Positions 8,316 through 18,891 of a stretch of DNA of 64,000 nt are shown here, piece by piece. Under the pieces are notes generated by a model, which ran no database searches, was not told where the DNA came from, and worked only from the letters and a program-made list of their open reading frames with translations. Numbering within the stretch: position 1 is the first letter of the stretch; every line of letters starts with the position of its first letter. A program made the translations under genes and the position numbers. This DNA is from Candidatus Wallbacteria bacterium (GTDB lineage: Bacteria; Muiribacteriota; UBA6191; JACPRK01): NCBI GenBank assembly GCA_016213845.1, contig JACQZN010000036.1, positions 1-64,000 on the forward strand, in the 5' to 3' direction.

Positions 8316-11300
8316 TCAGCCCTTCTTCGCCCACCACTTGGCCAGGCCCTTCTCGAGCCAGCCGCCCTTCTGACGGTACGTCAGCGCACGCAGCTCCAGC
8401 ACCGCTTGCTCGTGCGAAATGCGCGCGTCGACCAGGTCCCGCATCACCTGGTCGGCCTGCCGGCGCCGGCCCCGGCTGTCGAGGAAGTCGATCACCGCCT
8501 CGATCCACTCCAGCACTCCCGAGAGCGCCGTGCGGCTATGTCCCTCGGTGAGCCCGCGCAGCGCCGCGGCGTACGCGTCCTGGATGCGGCGCTCCGCCAC
8601 CTCGAGGTGGCCCTGGAGCAACGGCGACTGATTGGCCGGAGCCCGGCGCGCCTCCCGCGCGGCCGCGAGCGCAATCGGCGCGTCGAGGATGCCGTACTCG
8701 CCGTAGTAGGCCAGCTCCTCGATGGCCTGCCGCCGCACGGCCTCGGTGCGGTGCGTCATGCGCTTCACCATCCCGCAGACCTTGTCGAGCGAGATCCAGC
8801 GGTAGACGAACCCGAGCCCCGTCCCCTTGATGTTCTGGATGCCCATGATCTTCACGTGCATCCCCGGCGGCACCTGCTTGAGGATGAAGTCGATCACCTG
8901 GTCGCCGCTTGCGTGGAAGTCGTGCACCACGCGCAGCTTCTCCTGGTAGAGCCCGCGGTAGAGCTTCCGGTAGGCCTCGTTGATCTCCTCGACGACCTCG
9001 AGCGCCACGGGCCGGCCGCTGCCGACGCCGCGCTCGGCCAGGAACGCCTGGAAGTCGGAGAGCGTGCGGAACCGCCGCGCGTCGGTCTCGAAGAACTTCA
9101 CGACCTCCTCGGCGATGGAGACGTCGGTTGCTCCCGAGAGCGCGTCGTGGAGGATGGCGAGCGCGCCGTCGAGGTCGGGTGACGAGGCGACGGCGGGGCC
9201 ACCCCAGACGATTCCCGGGTGCGTCGCGGTGGAGCGGGCGAGCATGCCGGGCAGCTCGCCCTCGCTCGTGAGGCTGGCGGCGACGGCCGGGTCGAGCCCC
9301 GCGCCGATCGCCATCTTCTCGAGGGTCGCCAGCACCTCGGCAGCGGCCAACCCGCGCGTCTTCGCTTCTCGGAGCTGGCGTTTCCACTCGGTCAGCACCT
9401 CATCGCCCAGCGGCGCTGGCTTGAAGCTGGCGCGATCGGGGATGGCGATCAGCTCCAGCCGCGAGAGCTTCTCTTCCAGCGCCGTCATCGTGTAGCCGAC
9501 CAGGCCGGTCAGGTTGCTGCCGATCGGGACGTGCGCGTCGACGTGCAGGTCGTTGACGATCACGGAGGCGAAGACCTTGGAGCGCGCGACTCGGTCGGCG
9601 CGGTTGTTGACGACGGTGACGAGGTAGACGAACGGGTCCTTTTCGACGGAGTGCTGGTCATAGCCCATGCGACGCCAGTTCTCGACGGTGCCGCGGCGCT
9701 CGTTGGCGCTCATGCCGTTGGCGAACTCCATCGTGCGGCCGCGGAAGGCGGGTTGGAATCCGGGCATCGGGTAGGTCTTCAGCACGCCCAGGTCGGGGAC
9801 GACGTGGTCGGCCATCTCCTTTATGGCCAGGTCGGAGTCGATGCCGAGCTCGCGAGCCATCTCGAGCACCATCACGATGTTCTTGGGGTGCTCACGGTAG
9901 GGGAAGCGCCCGAGGAGGTCCTCCGTGAGCAGCTCGACCTCGCGGGGATCGATGGCGCGCAGGTCGCTGCCGGCCTTGCGGGCGCCCTGGGCCAGGATCG
10001 GGAGCATTTGATCTTCGGCGGTGAACACCGCGTGACCCGGGCCGCAGAAGTTGACCATCACCTCGGGGATGTTGATGCCGGCGGGTCCCTGGATGTCCTC
10101 GTGGTCCGGATAGGCGTTGGTGAGAGTGGAGAGGTCGTCCTGCACCCATCGGTGCTGCAAGAGGAAGACGAAGTCGGGCTTGAGGGCCATGCACTCCCAG
10201 AGGAAGACGTCGGCCCCGAGCGCGTGGGCGGTGCGGACGACGAAGTGCTGCTCCCAGATGGTCGCCTTGTCGTAGGGCCGGAAGAGGAAGAGCTCCATCG
10301 GCGCCATGCCCGGGACGCTATGGATGAACATCGCCTCGCAGCCGGTGGTTTTGGAGAAGACGGAGTAGCCCAGGCCGTGGAACAGACCGGCCTTGAGGCG
10401 CTCGCTGCCGGACTTGCCGCGCGTACCCCAGCCGCCGAGCACGAGCGGGAGCTTCTTGCGTGCGCCGCGCAGGCGCCGGTAGAGGATCGCCTGTTCGATG
10501 AGGAACCAGGCGAGGAGCCCGGCGGCGAACAGGGTGAGGTGATTGATGTGGTTGCCGTCGCGGGCCAGGAAGTAGTCGGGGTCGAACCAGTGGGGGAGCA
10601 CCAGGGGGAGGGCCGCGCCGCTGGAAGCAGGGACCAGGGCGCGCGCTTCGGCAGGAGTGCCGGCGTCCGGGGAGACGTCGGAGACGAAGACGCGCTCGAT
10701 GGAAGGGTCGCGCGGGGCGTGGTCGCGTCCGGCGAAGCGGTAGGCGTGGGGCTTGAACTCGGTCTGGAAGCCCCAGAGTCGCTCGAAGGACTTGATGTAG
10801 CGATCGGAGGTGGGCGAAGGTCGCTCCCCGGAGGTGGCGGCGCGCAGTCCGGCGAGCTCGGCGTAGCGCCGCGAGATGCCGATCCGGGCGCGCAGTCGGG
10901 CGAGGAAGCCTCGAGGGGCGCGCAGCGAGGTGACGCCGCTGGAGCTGAAGATGTGGGCTTCACCCGAGCGGGGGCGGCCGCTGACGAGCGAGAGGTAGTC
11001 GTCGACGGTGGGGAGGTAGCGGCGCCACTCGCCCTCGAGGTCGTTGAAGACCTTTTCGCCGGGGACCTTGGTCATGGTCAGCTCGCCCAGAATGCCGCTG
11101 GGGGCACGGAGCTCTCCGTCGAGGATGCGTCCCACGGTGTGGTTGAAGGCCTGGCGCTTGTCGGGACTGGGATGGGTCAGCTCGTGCAGCAGCCGCCAGA
11201 GCGTCGTATCCATCATTTCCCCTCGGCGCATCCTCCAGCGCTTTCCACTCCGAATCAAGGAGAGGCTGAAGTCCTGGCGGCTCAGGTGGGCCAGGACGCG

Positions 11301-12764
11301 GCCGATCTCGAAGGTGTCGAGGCCGTCGAGAATGCCGCGAGGCAGGGTCGCGGTCGCGCCGTTGTCGAGGGGGGCGATCAGGGCGGGAAGCCTGGGCAGG
11401 AGCACGCGCGCGGCGGCCAGGGTCGGCACCAGGATGGTCTCGCGCGCGGTCGCGGCGTAGCGCTTGAACGTGAGCGACTCGGATTCACCGGCCAGCACGG
11501 CGTCGAGCGCCCGCAGGACGAGGTGATCGAGGGCGTCGACGTCCGACCGGCCGGCGGCCTCGCGCCGGCGGGTGAGGACGGCACCGGCCTCCTCGGCAGC
11601 GATGCGGCGGACCAGGACGGAGCGATCGGTTTCGAAAGCGCGGGCCAGCATCCGGAGCGGGGCTCGCACCTCGAAGCCGTCGGGGTCGGCGGTCGCAGCG
11701 GCGAGCGCGAGCTTGCCCAGCTCGATGGCCGCCTGGGCGCGCACCTGGGGGCAGGGCTCGGCCAGAATGCGGCCGCGCGCGGCGTCGGAGGGCGCCGAGC
11801 GCTCGCGTGTTCGCGCCAGGAGCGCGCGGCCCAGCTGGCGCGCGGCCCCATGGCGCTCGATGGAGGCGAGCGTCGTGAGCACGGTGCGCCGGACATACTC
11901 CGAACCGTCCGGATTGAGCGCCACGCGCAGCAGCAGCTCGCGCGCGGTCGGCGAGCCGTCGCGGCCCAGGAGCGTCACGGCGTGCTTGCGCAGGAAGAAG
12001 TCGTCGGGCGCGGCGGCCGGCGGCGAGAGCAGCCTGCGCCGGGCAGCCAGCAGACCCTCTTCGGGCCGCATCAGGTAGAGCAGCTCGAGCGCCTCACGCT
12101 GCACCCAGAGATTCTCGTCGACGTCGAGCGCCAGCGTCGTGATCGTCGCCACGGTCGCCACGCCCAGCTGGGCAAGACGCCGCTCGGGCGGCAGCGCGGA
12201 AGCGACCGAGGCCAGCGCCGAGAGCGCGACGACGCGCCCCTGCCAGCGCGCGTCGAGCCGCAGGCGGGTCATCACGAACGCCTCGAAGGCAGCCAGAGAC
12301 TGCGCAGCCTGAGCCGGCTCCAGGCGCATCGCGTCTGTCGCGTGGAGCCCGGCGAACTGTAACGCCACCTCCTGAAGCCGAGCCAGGTGCGTCACCAGCA
12401 GCCGCGCGCGTTCCGCCGCCGCGTCGATCCCCATGTGGCGCGCGAAGGCCGCGCGGTCGCCCGCCAGCCGCCGAGGGTCTGGATCGAGAAAGGCCAGGAA
12501 CTCCATCACCAGGTCCCGGACCTGGTCCCGGTGGCGCGCCGAGGACACCGCCTTTCCCACCTCGCGCAGCCGGGTCTCGACGTCGCGGCGGCGCTCCTCC
12601 AGCCGATCGACCGCCCGGATCAGCATGGCCAGACACTCGCCGGAGTCGCAGGGCTCCGTGGCCGCCCGCCCGGGCTCCGCGGTCCAGGTCAGAAGCTCGC
12701 CGGCCAGCCGAGCCTTCAGCTGGCGTTCGAGCCGGGACAACCTTTCGAGTGGCAGGAGCTGCAC
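8316..12764 (-). CDS. Giant HEAT-repeat / PgsB-CapB-like (Mur-ligase fold) amide ligase fusion
   Basis: C-terminal half: VLGGWGTRGKSGSERLKAGL (P-loop), SKTTGCEAMFI, LWECMALKPDF, AYPDHEDIQGP, FANGMSANE, VVNNRADRVARS, all in PgsB/CapB order; TM segment just upstream (LFAAGLLAWFLIEQAILYRRLRG); N-terminal helical HEAT-like repeats. Confidence 0.85.
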   Translation of the reverse strand: MQLLPLERLSRLERQLKARLAGELLTWTAEPGRAATEPCDSGECLAMLIRAVDRLEERRRDVETRLREVGKAVSSARHRDQVRDLVMEFLAFLDPDPRRLAGDRAAFARHMGIDAAAERARLLVTHLARLQEVALQFAGLHATDAMRLEPAQAAQSLAAFEAFVMTRLRLDARWQGRVVALSALASVASALPPERRLAQLGVATVATITTLALDVDENLWVQREALELLYLMRPEEGLLAARRRLLSPPAAAPDDFFLRKHAVTLLGRDGSPTARELLLRVALNPDGSEYVRRTVLTTLASIERHGAARQLGRALLARTRERSAPSDAARGRILAEPCPQVRAQAAIELGKLALAAATADPDGFEVRAPLRMLARAFETDRSVLVRRIAAEEAGAVLTRRREAAGRSDVDALDHLVLRALDAVLAGESESLTFKRYAATARETILVPTLAAARVLLPRLPALIAPLDNGATATLPRGILDGLDTFEIGRVLAHLSRQDFSLSLIRSGKRWRMRRGEMMDTTLWRLLHELTHPSPDKRQAFNHTVGRILDGELRAPSGILGELTMTKVPGEKVFNDLEGEWRRYLPTVDDYLSLVSGRPRSGEAHIFSSSGVTSLRAPRGFLARLRARIGISRRYAELAGLRAATSGERPSPTSDRYIKSFERLWGFQTEFKPHAYRFAGRDHAPRDPSIERVFVSDVSPDAGTPAEARALVPASSGAALPLVLPHWFDPDYFLARDGNHINHLTLFAAGLLAWFLIEQAILYRRLRGARKKLPLVLGGWGTRGKSGSERLKAGLFHGLGYSVFSKTTGCEAMFIHSVPGMAPMELFLFRPYDKATIWEQHFVVRTAHALGADVFLWECMALKPDFVFLLQHRWVQDDLSTLTNAYPDHEDIQGPAGINIPEVMVNFCGPGHAVFTAEDQMLPILAQGARKAGSDLRAIDPREVELLTEDLLGRFPYREHPKNIVMVLEMARELGIDSDLAIKEMADHVVPDLGVLKTYPMPGFQPAFRGRTMEFANGMSANERRGTVENWRRMGYDQHSVEKDPFVYLVTVVNNRADRVARSKVFASVIVNDLHVDAHVPIGSNLTGLVGYTMTALEEKLSRLELIAIPDRASFKPAPLGDEVLTEWKRQLREAKTRGLAAAEVLATLEKMAIGAGLDPAVAASLTSEGELPGMLARSTATHPGIVWGGPAVASSPDLDGALAILHDALSGATDVSIAEEVVKFFETDARRFRTLSDFQAFLAERGVGSGRPVALEVVEEINEAYRKLYRGLYQEKLRVVHDFHASGDQVIDFILKQVPPGMHVKIMGIQNIKGTGLGFVYRWISLDKVCGMVKRMTHRTEAVRRQAIEELAYYGEYGILDAPIALAAAREARRAPANQSPLLQGHLEVAERRIQDAYAAALRGLTEGHSRTALSGVLEWIEAVIDFLDSRGRRRQADQVMRDLVDARISHEQAVLELRALTYRQKGGWLEKGLAKWWAKKG

Positions 12765-12771
12765 GCCCGCA

Positions 12772-15700
12772 TTATAGGTCCCCGGGGACAGCGGCTTCCT
12801 TGGCCGATTCGAAGCTGGTGTAACCGGGCGGCAGATCGTCGAAGCGGCGCCCGCGGTCGGCGGTCAGGTGGACAGACAATCCGGAGAGCCACTCGCCGAA
12901 CCGGTCGCGGTAGAGGAGACTTGCGGCTGCGGAGAGAAAGCGCCCCTCGCGAAGCCAGCGCCAGAACGAGAGCTCCAACCCCAGGTCGTCGTCGTGGACG
13001 GCCCGCTTGCGGTGGTCGTCGGCGAACCGCTCGGTCCGCGTGTAGTGGGTCTCCAGCTCCAGCGGGCCCCGCAGCTGCCGGGTACCCAGTCGCAAAGAGA
13101 CTCGATCGATGTCGTGAGGCAAGAGACTCTCGTTGGTCACGGCGCGCCCCCGGGCGAAGAGCTGCGAGTCCGTGTGCGGAGTCCAGGTGAGCGTGTCCTC
13201 CAGCGAAAGAGCCCGGGAGTGGTCGCGGTCGAAGTTGGTGAACAGCTCCGAATCGACCTGGGCCGGCGCCTCACCCCGCGTGGACGAGAGCGTCGACGCG
13301 AAGATCTCCAGGCTTGCCTCGGGCGAGTGCCGCAGCCGGGGGCCGATGTCTTCGGGGCGGCCGTACGAGGCCTGGGCCCGCAAAGTCGCCTCTGCGCGGC
13401 CGCGCACCTCCTGGCCGATCAGTCGGGCCGAAGCCGAGGCCCTGGGGCCGTTGTCACGCGGCGCCTCGCGGTAGTAGCGGAAGCCGACGACCTGGGCCGT
13501 CGGGCCGTCCACGCGCCAGCGGGTGTCGGCCTCCCACGCGGTCGTGATCGGACGGTCGGCGCGGCGGTGGAACCAGTAGACGCCAGTGTCGACGTGCCGC
13601 TCGAGCCTGAAGTCGTCGATCTCGGGGCGCAACCCCTCCTGGTACCGGACGCGGTAGCGGGCAGTGCCTGCCGAGTGGCGACGCGCGCGAGTCAGCTCGG
13701 CCATCGGGCCGAGGAGCTGGCGAGCCGGCTCCCGGCTCCCACGCGCCAGCGGAAAGGCGCTGGTCGAGACGCGCTCGACGGCGCAGCCCTTGCGCTCGAA
13801 CGCGCGCGGCACCGGAAGCTCCAGCCGCGCCAGCGCCTCGAAGGCACCGCTGGGCCGCACGGAGAGCCGGTAGCTCTTCGGAAGCGGCAACATCAGGAGG
13901 TGCGCCACTTCCGGCGTCAAACGCGCTTCCGGACGCTCGAGGAGCTGGGCCGAGGCGTCGGAGCCGCCGGGCAGCGGTACCGTCTGCGCCGCGCCGTCCA
14001 GGCTCACGGAAACGGCCGGGGGAGCCCCTCGCTTCCCGGCCGCCGCCACCCCCACGGCCCGGAGCATCAGTCGCGCGACCAGCGGCCCGCGCACGGTCAC
14101 CTGGACGGGCCGCGCGCGCGTGGCAACCCGGTAGCCCCGCAGACCACGCACCGGCAGCTCGTGCCAGCGGCCAGGCGTGCGCTCTCCCAGCAACAACTGC
14201 CCTCTCTCCAGACGGACCGTCCGGTCCAGCTCCAGGCGAACGGCAGCCGACGCGCGGCCGTCGGGATCGTCCAGAGCCAGCTCCAGTACGTGACCGCCCG
14301 CGGTCAGCACCGGCAGCATCCGTACGACCGTCCGATTCAACGGCACCTTCCACTCCAGCGGCGCTCGCCCGTCGACGCCAACGCGTACCGTCACGGTCGC
14401 AGTTCGCGCAGGCTGCGGCTCCCGTCCGCGAGCCGGCCTGCGGGCGTGCAAGGCAACTCGCACGCCGACGGGCCCGGCCGAATCCAGCTCCAGCTCTACC
14501 CTTTCGCGGCTCACCACCAGCGCCTGCCCGCGCCCCCACGGGCTGTACTCCTGCGCGCGGCGCACACGGGCCGAAGGCGAGACGGCCTCCCGCTCGCCCG
14601 CGATCACGGCCGTTTCGGACCCGGCAGACGAATCGAATCCCGATGCGTCGTTCCAACCCAGCCGCTCCAGGACCGCCGCGCGGCCGGACTGCAGCTCCTC
14701 GTCCCAGGCCGAGCGCTCGAGCTGCCGCTCGTAGGCCGCCAGCGCTCGCATCAGGTCGTCCCAGCCCGGGCCCGCCATCCCGGGCGCGTCCCGCTCGCCC
14801 AGCGCTCGCCAAAGGTCGGCCGCCATCCGCGCCGCATCGTCGTCGAGCGCCTCCGGCAGGCCGGCCAGCCGAGCCCGCGCCCCCGGCACGTCTCCAAGCG
14901 CCAGCCGCACCTCGGCATCGAGCAGAGCCGCACGCGCCCCCAGCGGTCCTGCCGCTGCGGCAAGTGCGCTCGCCGCTTCATTCCACGCCCCCGCGCGCGC
15001 TGCGTCCCAGGCCTGGAGCACGGCACCGTCGCTTCGCGTTCCCGCCGCCGGAAGCGGCCCGCCGGGCGCCAGGAGATCGTCGAAGGCCGGCACTCGAAGC
15101 GCCGGGCGGACTGCGAAAGCGTGCCCGGTGACCCGGAGCTCGTGCCAGCCGTTCCCGATGGCGACAAGTCGAGTCTGGGCCTCGCCCGGCACCGCGCCCC
15201 GCACCTCCGGCATCGACACCTCGGCCGAGGGTGCCACGTCTTGCACGCTCTCGGCCAGCACCGGTCGGCCGTCGACTTCGACCCGCCAGTCGGCCGCGCC
15301 GCGGCCAAGCCCGCCCGCCGGACAGTCGGCGCGGAAGGTGAGCCTGAGCTGGGCCGGCCCCTCCACGCGCAGGAGGAGCGGCTCATCGGGAGCCACGCGG
15401 TAACTCGACGAGAGCAGCGGCCGGGCGTCCTCGTAGTGACGCGCGCGGTAGCCGTGAGAGCCCAGCTCCCAGGCCCTGGGCGCTTCCCAGCGATCCGAAT
15501 CCGACCGTTCGAACCAGGTCGCCCGGGCCAGCGCCAGCTCGGAGCTTTCGGTACGCCGGGCGCGACCCACCAGCACCAGCTCGAACGCTCTTCGCGCCGC
15601 AGCGCGTCCGAGGGGCCCGCCCACGCGCGCAGCCAGCGCGCGCAGCGCGAGCTCGGCCTCCCGGAGCTTGCCCAGCCTTGCATCCAGGACCGCGCGCGCA

Positions 15701-18700
15701 TACTGGGCCCGAACGGTCGTCCCGCGGGCAGCGGCCGCCCGCGCCTCGCCGTCGCGGCCCAGCAGCGACAGCGCCTGCGCGAGCAGCGCGGGCGCCTCGG
15801 AGCGCTCGGCCCCGGACAGCCCCGCCAGGGGCGAGAGCAGATCGAAGGCGTCGCGCTCTTCACCCAGCTCGAGCAGCGTGCGGGCCATGTTGAGCCGCAA
15901 TGGAAGGTGGTCCTGCCCCGAACGGATCAGCGTCGAGGCCGCCTCCAGCGACTCGCGCCGGTCCCCGGCGATGGCCAGCTCGCGAACCACGCCCTCGGCG
16001 GCCAGCCGCGCCGCGGGCCCTGCGGCGGGCTCATCGGCGAGCACGGCGCGGTACTCGGCGTGCGCCAGCCGGTGATTGTCGAGCCGCTCCAGCACGCGGG
16101 CCCGCGCGACGCGCACGATGGCCGGCGACCTCTCGACACGACTCACTTCATCCGTCATGGCCTCGAGGGTCTCGATCAGCTCCGATGGGTCTGCGTCCGC
16201 CGTCCGTTCCGGATCGAACAGCTCGAGACCCAGCGCGATCTCCACGTGCCGCCGGAGTGCAGGCGCGAGCGGCGCACAGAATTGCCGGGCGCCCTCCTTG
16301 GGAGAAAGGTCCGGCGCGGGCGGCGGCGGCGCTTGCCAGCCCGAGCGGGCCAGCCGCTCCGAGAGCTGCGCCGCGCAAGGCGGCCCGTCCTTCTGACTGA
16401 CGCGAATCCGGCCCGCGCCGGGTGGCAGCAGAAGCGCCGCCTCATGAGCGAAGCCGTCGCCGGCGCTACCGCCGGGCGCCAGAACGACCTCGCGGGGCGG
16501 TTCTCCTTCGACCTCCAGAAGCAATGTGGCCGCCCCCGCAGTCGCCGCCGGGCTCGCCAGGAGCGAGAGCGCTCCGCGCGCGGGGCCGGGGGTCGGAGCG
16601 AAGACGATGCCTTCCGCGCCCACCGCGGCGCAGGTCTCGAGCGTCCAGGGATTGAGCGGCGCTCGGCCGGCGCTCCAGCCGTCCGCGATCTCCAGCGTCG
16701 GGAAGTTGCAGAAGGCGCGATCGCGATCGATCTCGAGCTCCCGAAGGCCCGGTCTGACGGCTGAAGTGAAGTGCCAGCGGCCGGCCTCGCGGCTGCCGGA
16801 AAGCGCTCGCCCGTCGACCAGCACGCGTGGCGGCGACGGCTCCCCGGACTCCACGACGACTTCGAGCGGGAAGGGGGCGAGCGCTGCGGGCGTGGCCGGA
16901 ACCAGTACGCGGGCGCGCGTGGCGCCGATCCAGCCAGGCCCCGAGCCGAGCTCGAAGAGCTGCGGGGCCGCCGACGCTGAGCGGAAGGGAAGCAGAGGGC
17001 CTCCCGCGGCCTCGCGCCGGGGCAGGATCGGTGCAGAGCGCAGCCGCAGGACGCGCTGGGGGCCGTGAAGCGCGACCACGGGCGCCATCTGCCTCCAGAC
17101 GGAGCTCTCCGACCAGAGTCTCGAGAGCTCCAGCCGGGCCGATGGGTCCAGCCTCGACTGGAGCCAGGCGAGATCGGCCTGCGGCCAGGACGCCGGGCGG
17201 GAGGTCGGCGACTGGGGAACGACGCTCGCAAGCCGCGCCTGCTCGAGCCGCGTGTCGGCGTCGCCAGGATGGCGGCGCAGGACCGGATCGAGCGCGGCCA
17301 CAGCCTGCTCGTACCGGCCCGTAGCGGCAAACAGCCGTGCGCGCCGGCGGCACGCTTCCCGCGCCAGCGACCGCGCGACCAGGGCGGTCGACGGGCTTTC
17401 GGAGCGAACGGATGCTTCGAGTTCCTTGGATGCCCGGGCCAGCTCCTCGACGGCGGGCGCGAAGTCTCGGCGGGCGGCGAGCTCCCCCGCCGTCAGGAGC
17501 CGCGACCAGGCCGCGAGCGCCGGGTCCTGCGTCTTGCGAACCTCGCACGCCAGCCGCGCCGCCGCTGCGGCCGCGGCCGGCCGCGCGAGCAACGCCAGCG
17601 CCGCTGCTCGGATGACGAGCAGCCGCGCGACCACGGCTGCGGGCTGGCCGCCCGGCGATGCAGTGGCCGCCAGGCACGCCTCCAGCGCGCCTTCGGCATC
17701 TTCGAGCGCGCTGTCGCCGACTCCCTGCCGCTCGCGCTCGAGGTCGAATCGCACCAGAACCGGGAGATCGGAGCGGAGCGTGGCCGTATGGAGGCCCGGC
17801 GGGATCAGAAACCAGGCAGCCCGCTCGCGCCCTGGGTAGCAAAGACGTCCCGGGCGAGCGACGGGCGCCAGCTCGTCATCGGGCAGCGTGGTGAGCGTGC
17901 GCGCGTCGCGCCAGGCGCCGTCGAGCGTGTAGGTCAACTCGTAGCGGCGCTGCGCCTCGCCCGCAGCCGAATCGTAGAGCGCCCGCGTTGCGACCCGGAG
18001 CATCCTGGGGCCGCGGACGGAGAGTGTCGCCTGCTGGCTCACGGGCAGCTCGCGGTACTCGAGCTCGCCCAGGCGAACTGTCCCGCTGGTAGCCAACGAG
18101 GCGAGCGAGGAGTCGACCGGTTCGGGGTCCATCGCGTCGACCTGGCCGGCGCGCGCCTCGAGCGCGCTCAGGAAAAAGCTCGCGCGCCGAAGGAGCTTCT
18201 CGGCATCGGTAGCGTCCGCCGACTCTGGCCACGGGAGCGCCGCGGCCTGACGCCACGCCAGCTCCGAGGCCTCGTGCGAATCGCCCTCGAGGAAGTCGAG
18301 CAACTGGCCGGCTGCCGCGGTCGTCGCCGCAGTGCCGGCCCGCGCGGCCTCTTCGAGCCTTTCCCAGGAATCGCGCGGGCGGCGAATGCGCGACAGGCTG
18401 GCGCTGATGCGGCCTGCGGCCCGGACAGCCCACGCGGTGACGCCCGGGAAGGGCGGCGGAGCGTAGTAGCGTCGCCCGCCGGCCTCCAGCGCCGGGCTCT
18501 CGAGCACGAGTGTGCGCCTGGGCGCCCGTGGGTCGAAGCGGTAGACCCGCAGCGATGCGGCCGCGCCAGCCGATTCCAGGTCCACCCGCAGGAAGGCCGG
18601 CGCCGGCAGGCGTCCCGCACGGTCCAGCGCGTCCAGCTCCTCGGGCGGTGCCGCGTGCAGCCAGAGCACGTCCGTCGCCTCCAGCGTGACCCCGCGCGAT

Positions 18701-18891
18701 CCGATGGCCGTCTCCGGCCCATCGAAGCCTCCGCGCGTCAACCGGGCCACCGGCACCGGAAACCACTGCACGCTCCGGTCAGCCGCCGCGCGCGCGACGT
18801 CCACTCCCGGGTTCGGAGCCCCGGCCCGGGCCGGCCGCCCGCACGCCAGGAGGAGCATGCACGCGACGAGCCCCATGAAGCTCATCGGCAT
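12772..18891 (-). CDS. Giant secreted/lipoprotein TPR-like protein with beta-rich domains and a possible C-terminal outer-membrane barrel
   Basis: Lipobox-like N-terminus (MPMSFMGLVACMLLLACGRP); helical-repeat stretches (LLTAGELAARRDFAPAVEELARASKEL, RLFAATGRYEQAVAALDPVLRRHPGDADTRL); alternating beta pattern in the last ~300 aa (SQLFARGRAVTNESLLPHDIDRVSLRLGTRQLRGPLELETHYTRTERF). Ends 8 nt before the PgsB-like gene. Confidence 0.6.
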   Translation of the reverse strand: MPMSFMGLVACMLLLACGRPARAGAPNPGVDVARAAADRSVQWFPVPVARLTRGGFDGPETAIGSRGVTLEATDVLWLHAAPPEELDALDRAGRLPAPAFLRVDLESAGAAASLRVYRFDPRAPRRTLVLESPALEAGGRRYYAPPPFPGVTAWAVRAAGRISASLSRIRRPRDSWERLEEAARAGTAATTAAAGQLLDFLEGDSHEASELAWRQAAALPWPESADATDAEKLLRRASFFLSALEARAGQVDAMDPEPVDSSLASLATSGTVRLGELEYRELPVSQQATLSVRGPRMLRVATRALYDSAAGEAQRRYELTYTLDGAWRDARTLTTLPDDELAPVARPGRLCYPGRERAAWFLIPPGLHTATLRSDLPVLVRFDLERERQGVGDSALEDAEGALEACLAATASPGGQPAAVVARLLVIRAAALALLARPAAAAAAARLACEVRKTQDPALAAWSRLLTAGELAARRDFAPAVEELARASKELEASVRSESPSTALVARSLAREACRRRARLFAATGRYEQAVAALDPVLRRHPGDADTRLEQARLASVVPQSPTSRPASWPQADLAWLQSRLDPSARLELSRLWSESSVWRQMAPVVALHGPQRVLRLRSAPILPRREAAGGPLLPFRSASAAPQLFELGSGPGWIGATRARVLVPATPAALAPFPLEVVVESGEPSPPRVLVDGRALSGSREAGRWHFTSAVRPGLRELEIDRDRAFCNFPTLEIADGWSAGRAPLNPWTLETCAAVGAEGIVFAPTPGPARGALSLLASPAATAGAATLLLEVEGEPPREVVLAPGGSAGDGFAHEAALLLPPGAGRIRVSQKDGPPCAAQLSERLARSGWQAPPPPAPDLSPKEGARQFCAPLAPALRRHVEIALGLELFDPERTADADPSELIETLEAMTDEVSRVERSPAIVRVARARVLERLDNHRLAHAEYRAVLADEPAAGPAARLAAEGVVRELAIAGDRRESLEAASTLIRSGQDHLPLRLNMARTLLELGEERDAFDLLSPLAGLSGAERSEAPALLAQALSLLGRDGEARAAAARGTTVRAQYARAVLDARLGKLREAELALRALAARVGGPLGRAAARRAFELVLVGRARRTESSELALARATWFERSDSDRWEAPRAWELGSHGYRARHYEDARPLLSSSYRVAPDEPLLLRVEGPAQLRLTFRADCPAGGLGRGAADWRVEVDGRPVLAESVQDVAPSAEVSMPEVRGAVPGEAQTRLVAIGNGWHELRVTGHAFAVRPALRVPAFDDLLAPGGPLPAAGTRSDGAVLQAWDAARAGAWNEAASALAAAAGPLGARAALLDAEVRLALGDVPGARARLAGLPEALDDDAARMAADLWRALGERDAPGMAGPGWDDLMRALAAYERQLERSAWDEELQSGRAAVLERLGWNDASGFDSSAGSETAVIAGEREAVSPSARVRRAQEYSPWGRGQALVVSRERVELELDSAGPVGVRVALHARRPARGREPQPARTATVTVRVGVDGRAPLEWKVPLNRTVVRMLPVLTAGGHVLELALDDPDGRASAAVRLELDRTVRLERGQLLLGERTPGRWHELPVRGLRGYRVATRARPVQVTVRGPLVARLMLRAVGVAAAGKRGAPPAVSVSLDGAAQTVPLPGGSDASAQLLERPEARLTPEVAHLLMLPLPKSYRLSVRPSGAFEALARLELPVPRAFERKGCAVERVSTSAFPLARGSREPARQLLGPMAELTRARRHSAGTARYRVRYQEGLRPEIDDFRLERHVDTGVYWFHRRADRPITTAWEADTRWRVDGPTAQVVGFRYYREAPRDNGPRASASARLIGQEVRGRAEATLRAQASYGRPEDIGPRLRHSPEASLEIFASTLSSTRGEAPAQVDSELFTNFDRDHSRALSLEDTLTWTPHTDSQLFARGRAVTNESLLPHDIDRVSLRLGTRQLRGPLELETHYTRTERFADDHRKRAVHDDDLGLELSFWRWLREGRFLSAAASLLYRDRFGEWLSGLSVHLTADRGRRFDDLPPGYTSFESAKEAAVPGDL

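Noticed and set aside
9219-12362. 1047-aa plus-strand ORF antisense to the HEAT-PgsB gene
   Set aside because: High-GC antisense artefact; composition (Arg/Gly/Glu/Gln/His) has no domain pattern, while the opposite strand has a full motif set.
12868-16764. 1298-aa plus-strand ORF antisense to the giant secreted protein
   Set aside because: Same artefact: low-complexity Arg/Pro/Gln-rich translation, no signal peptide or domain, opposite strand clearly coding.
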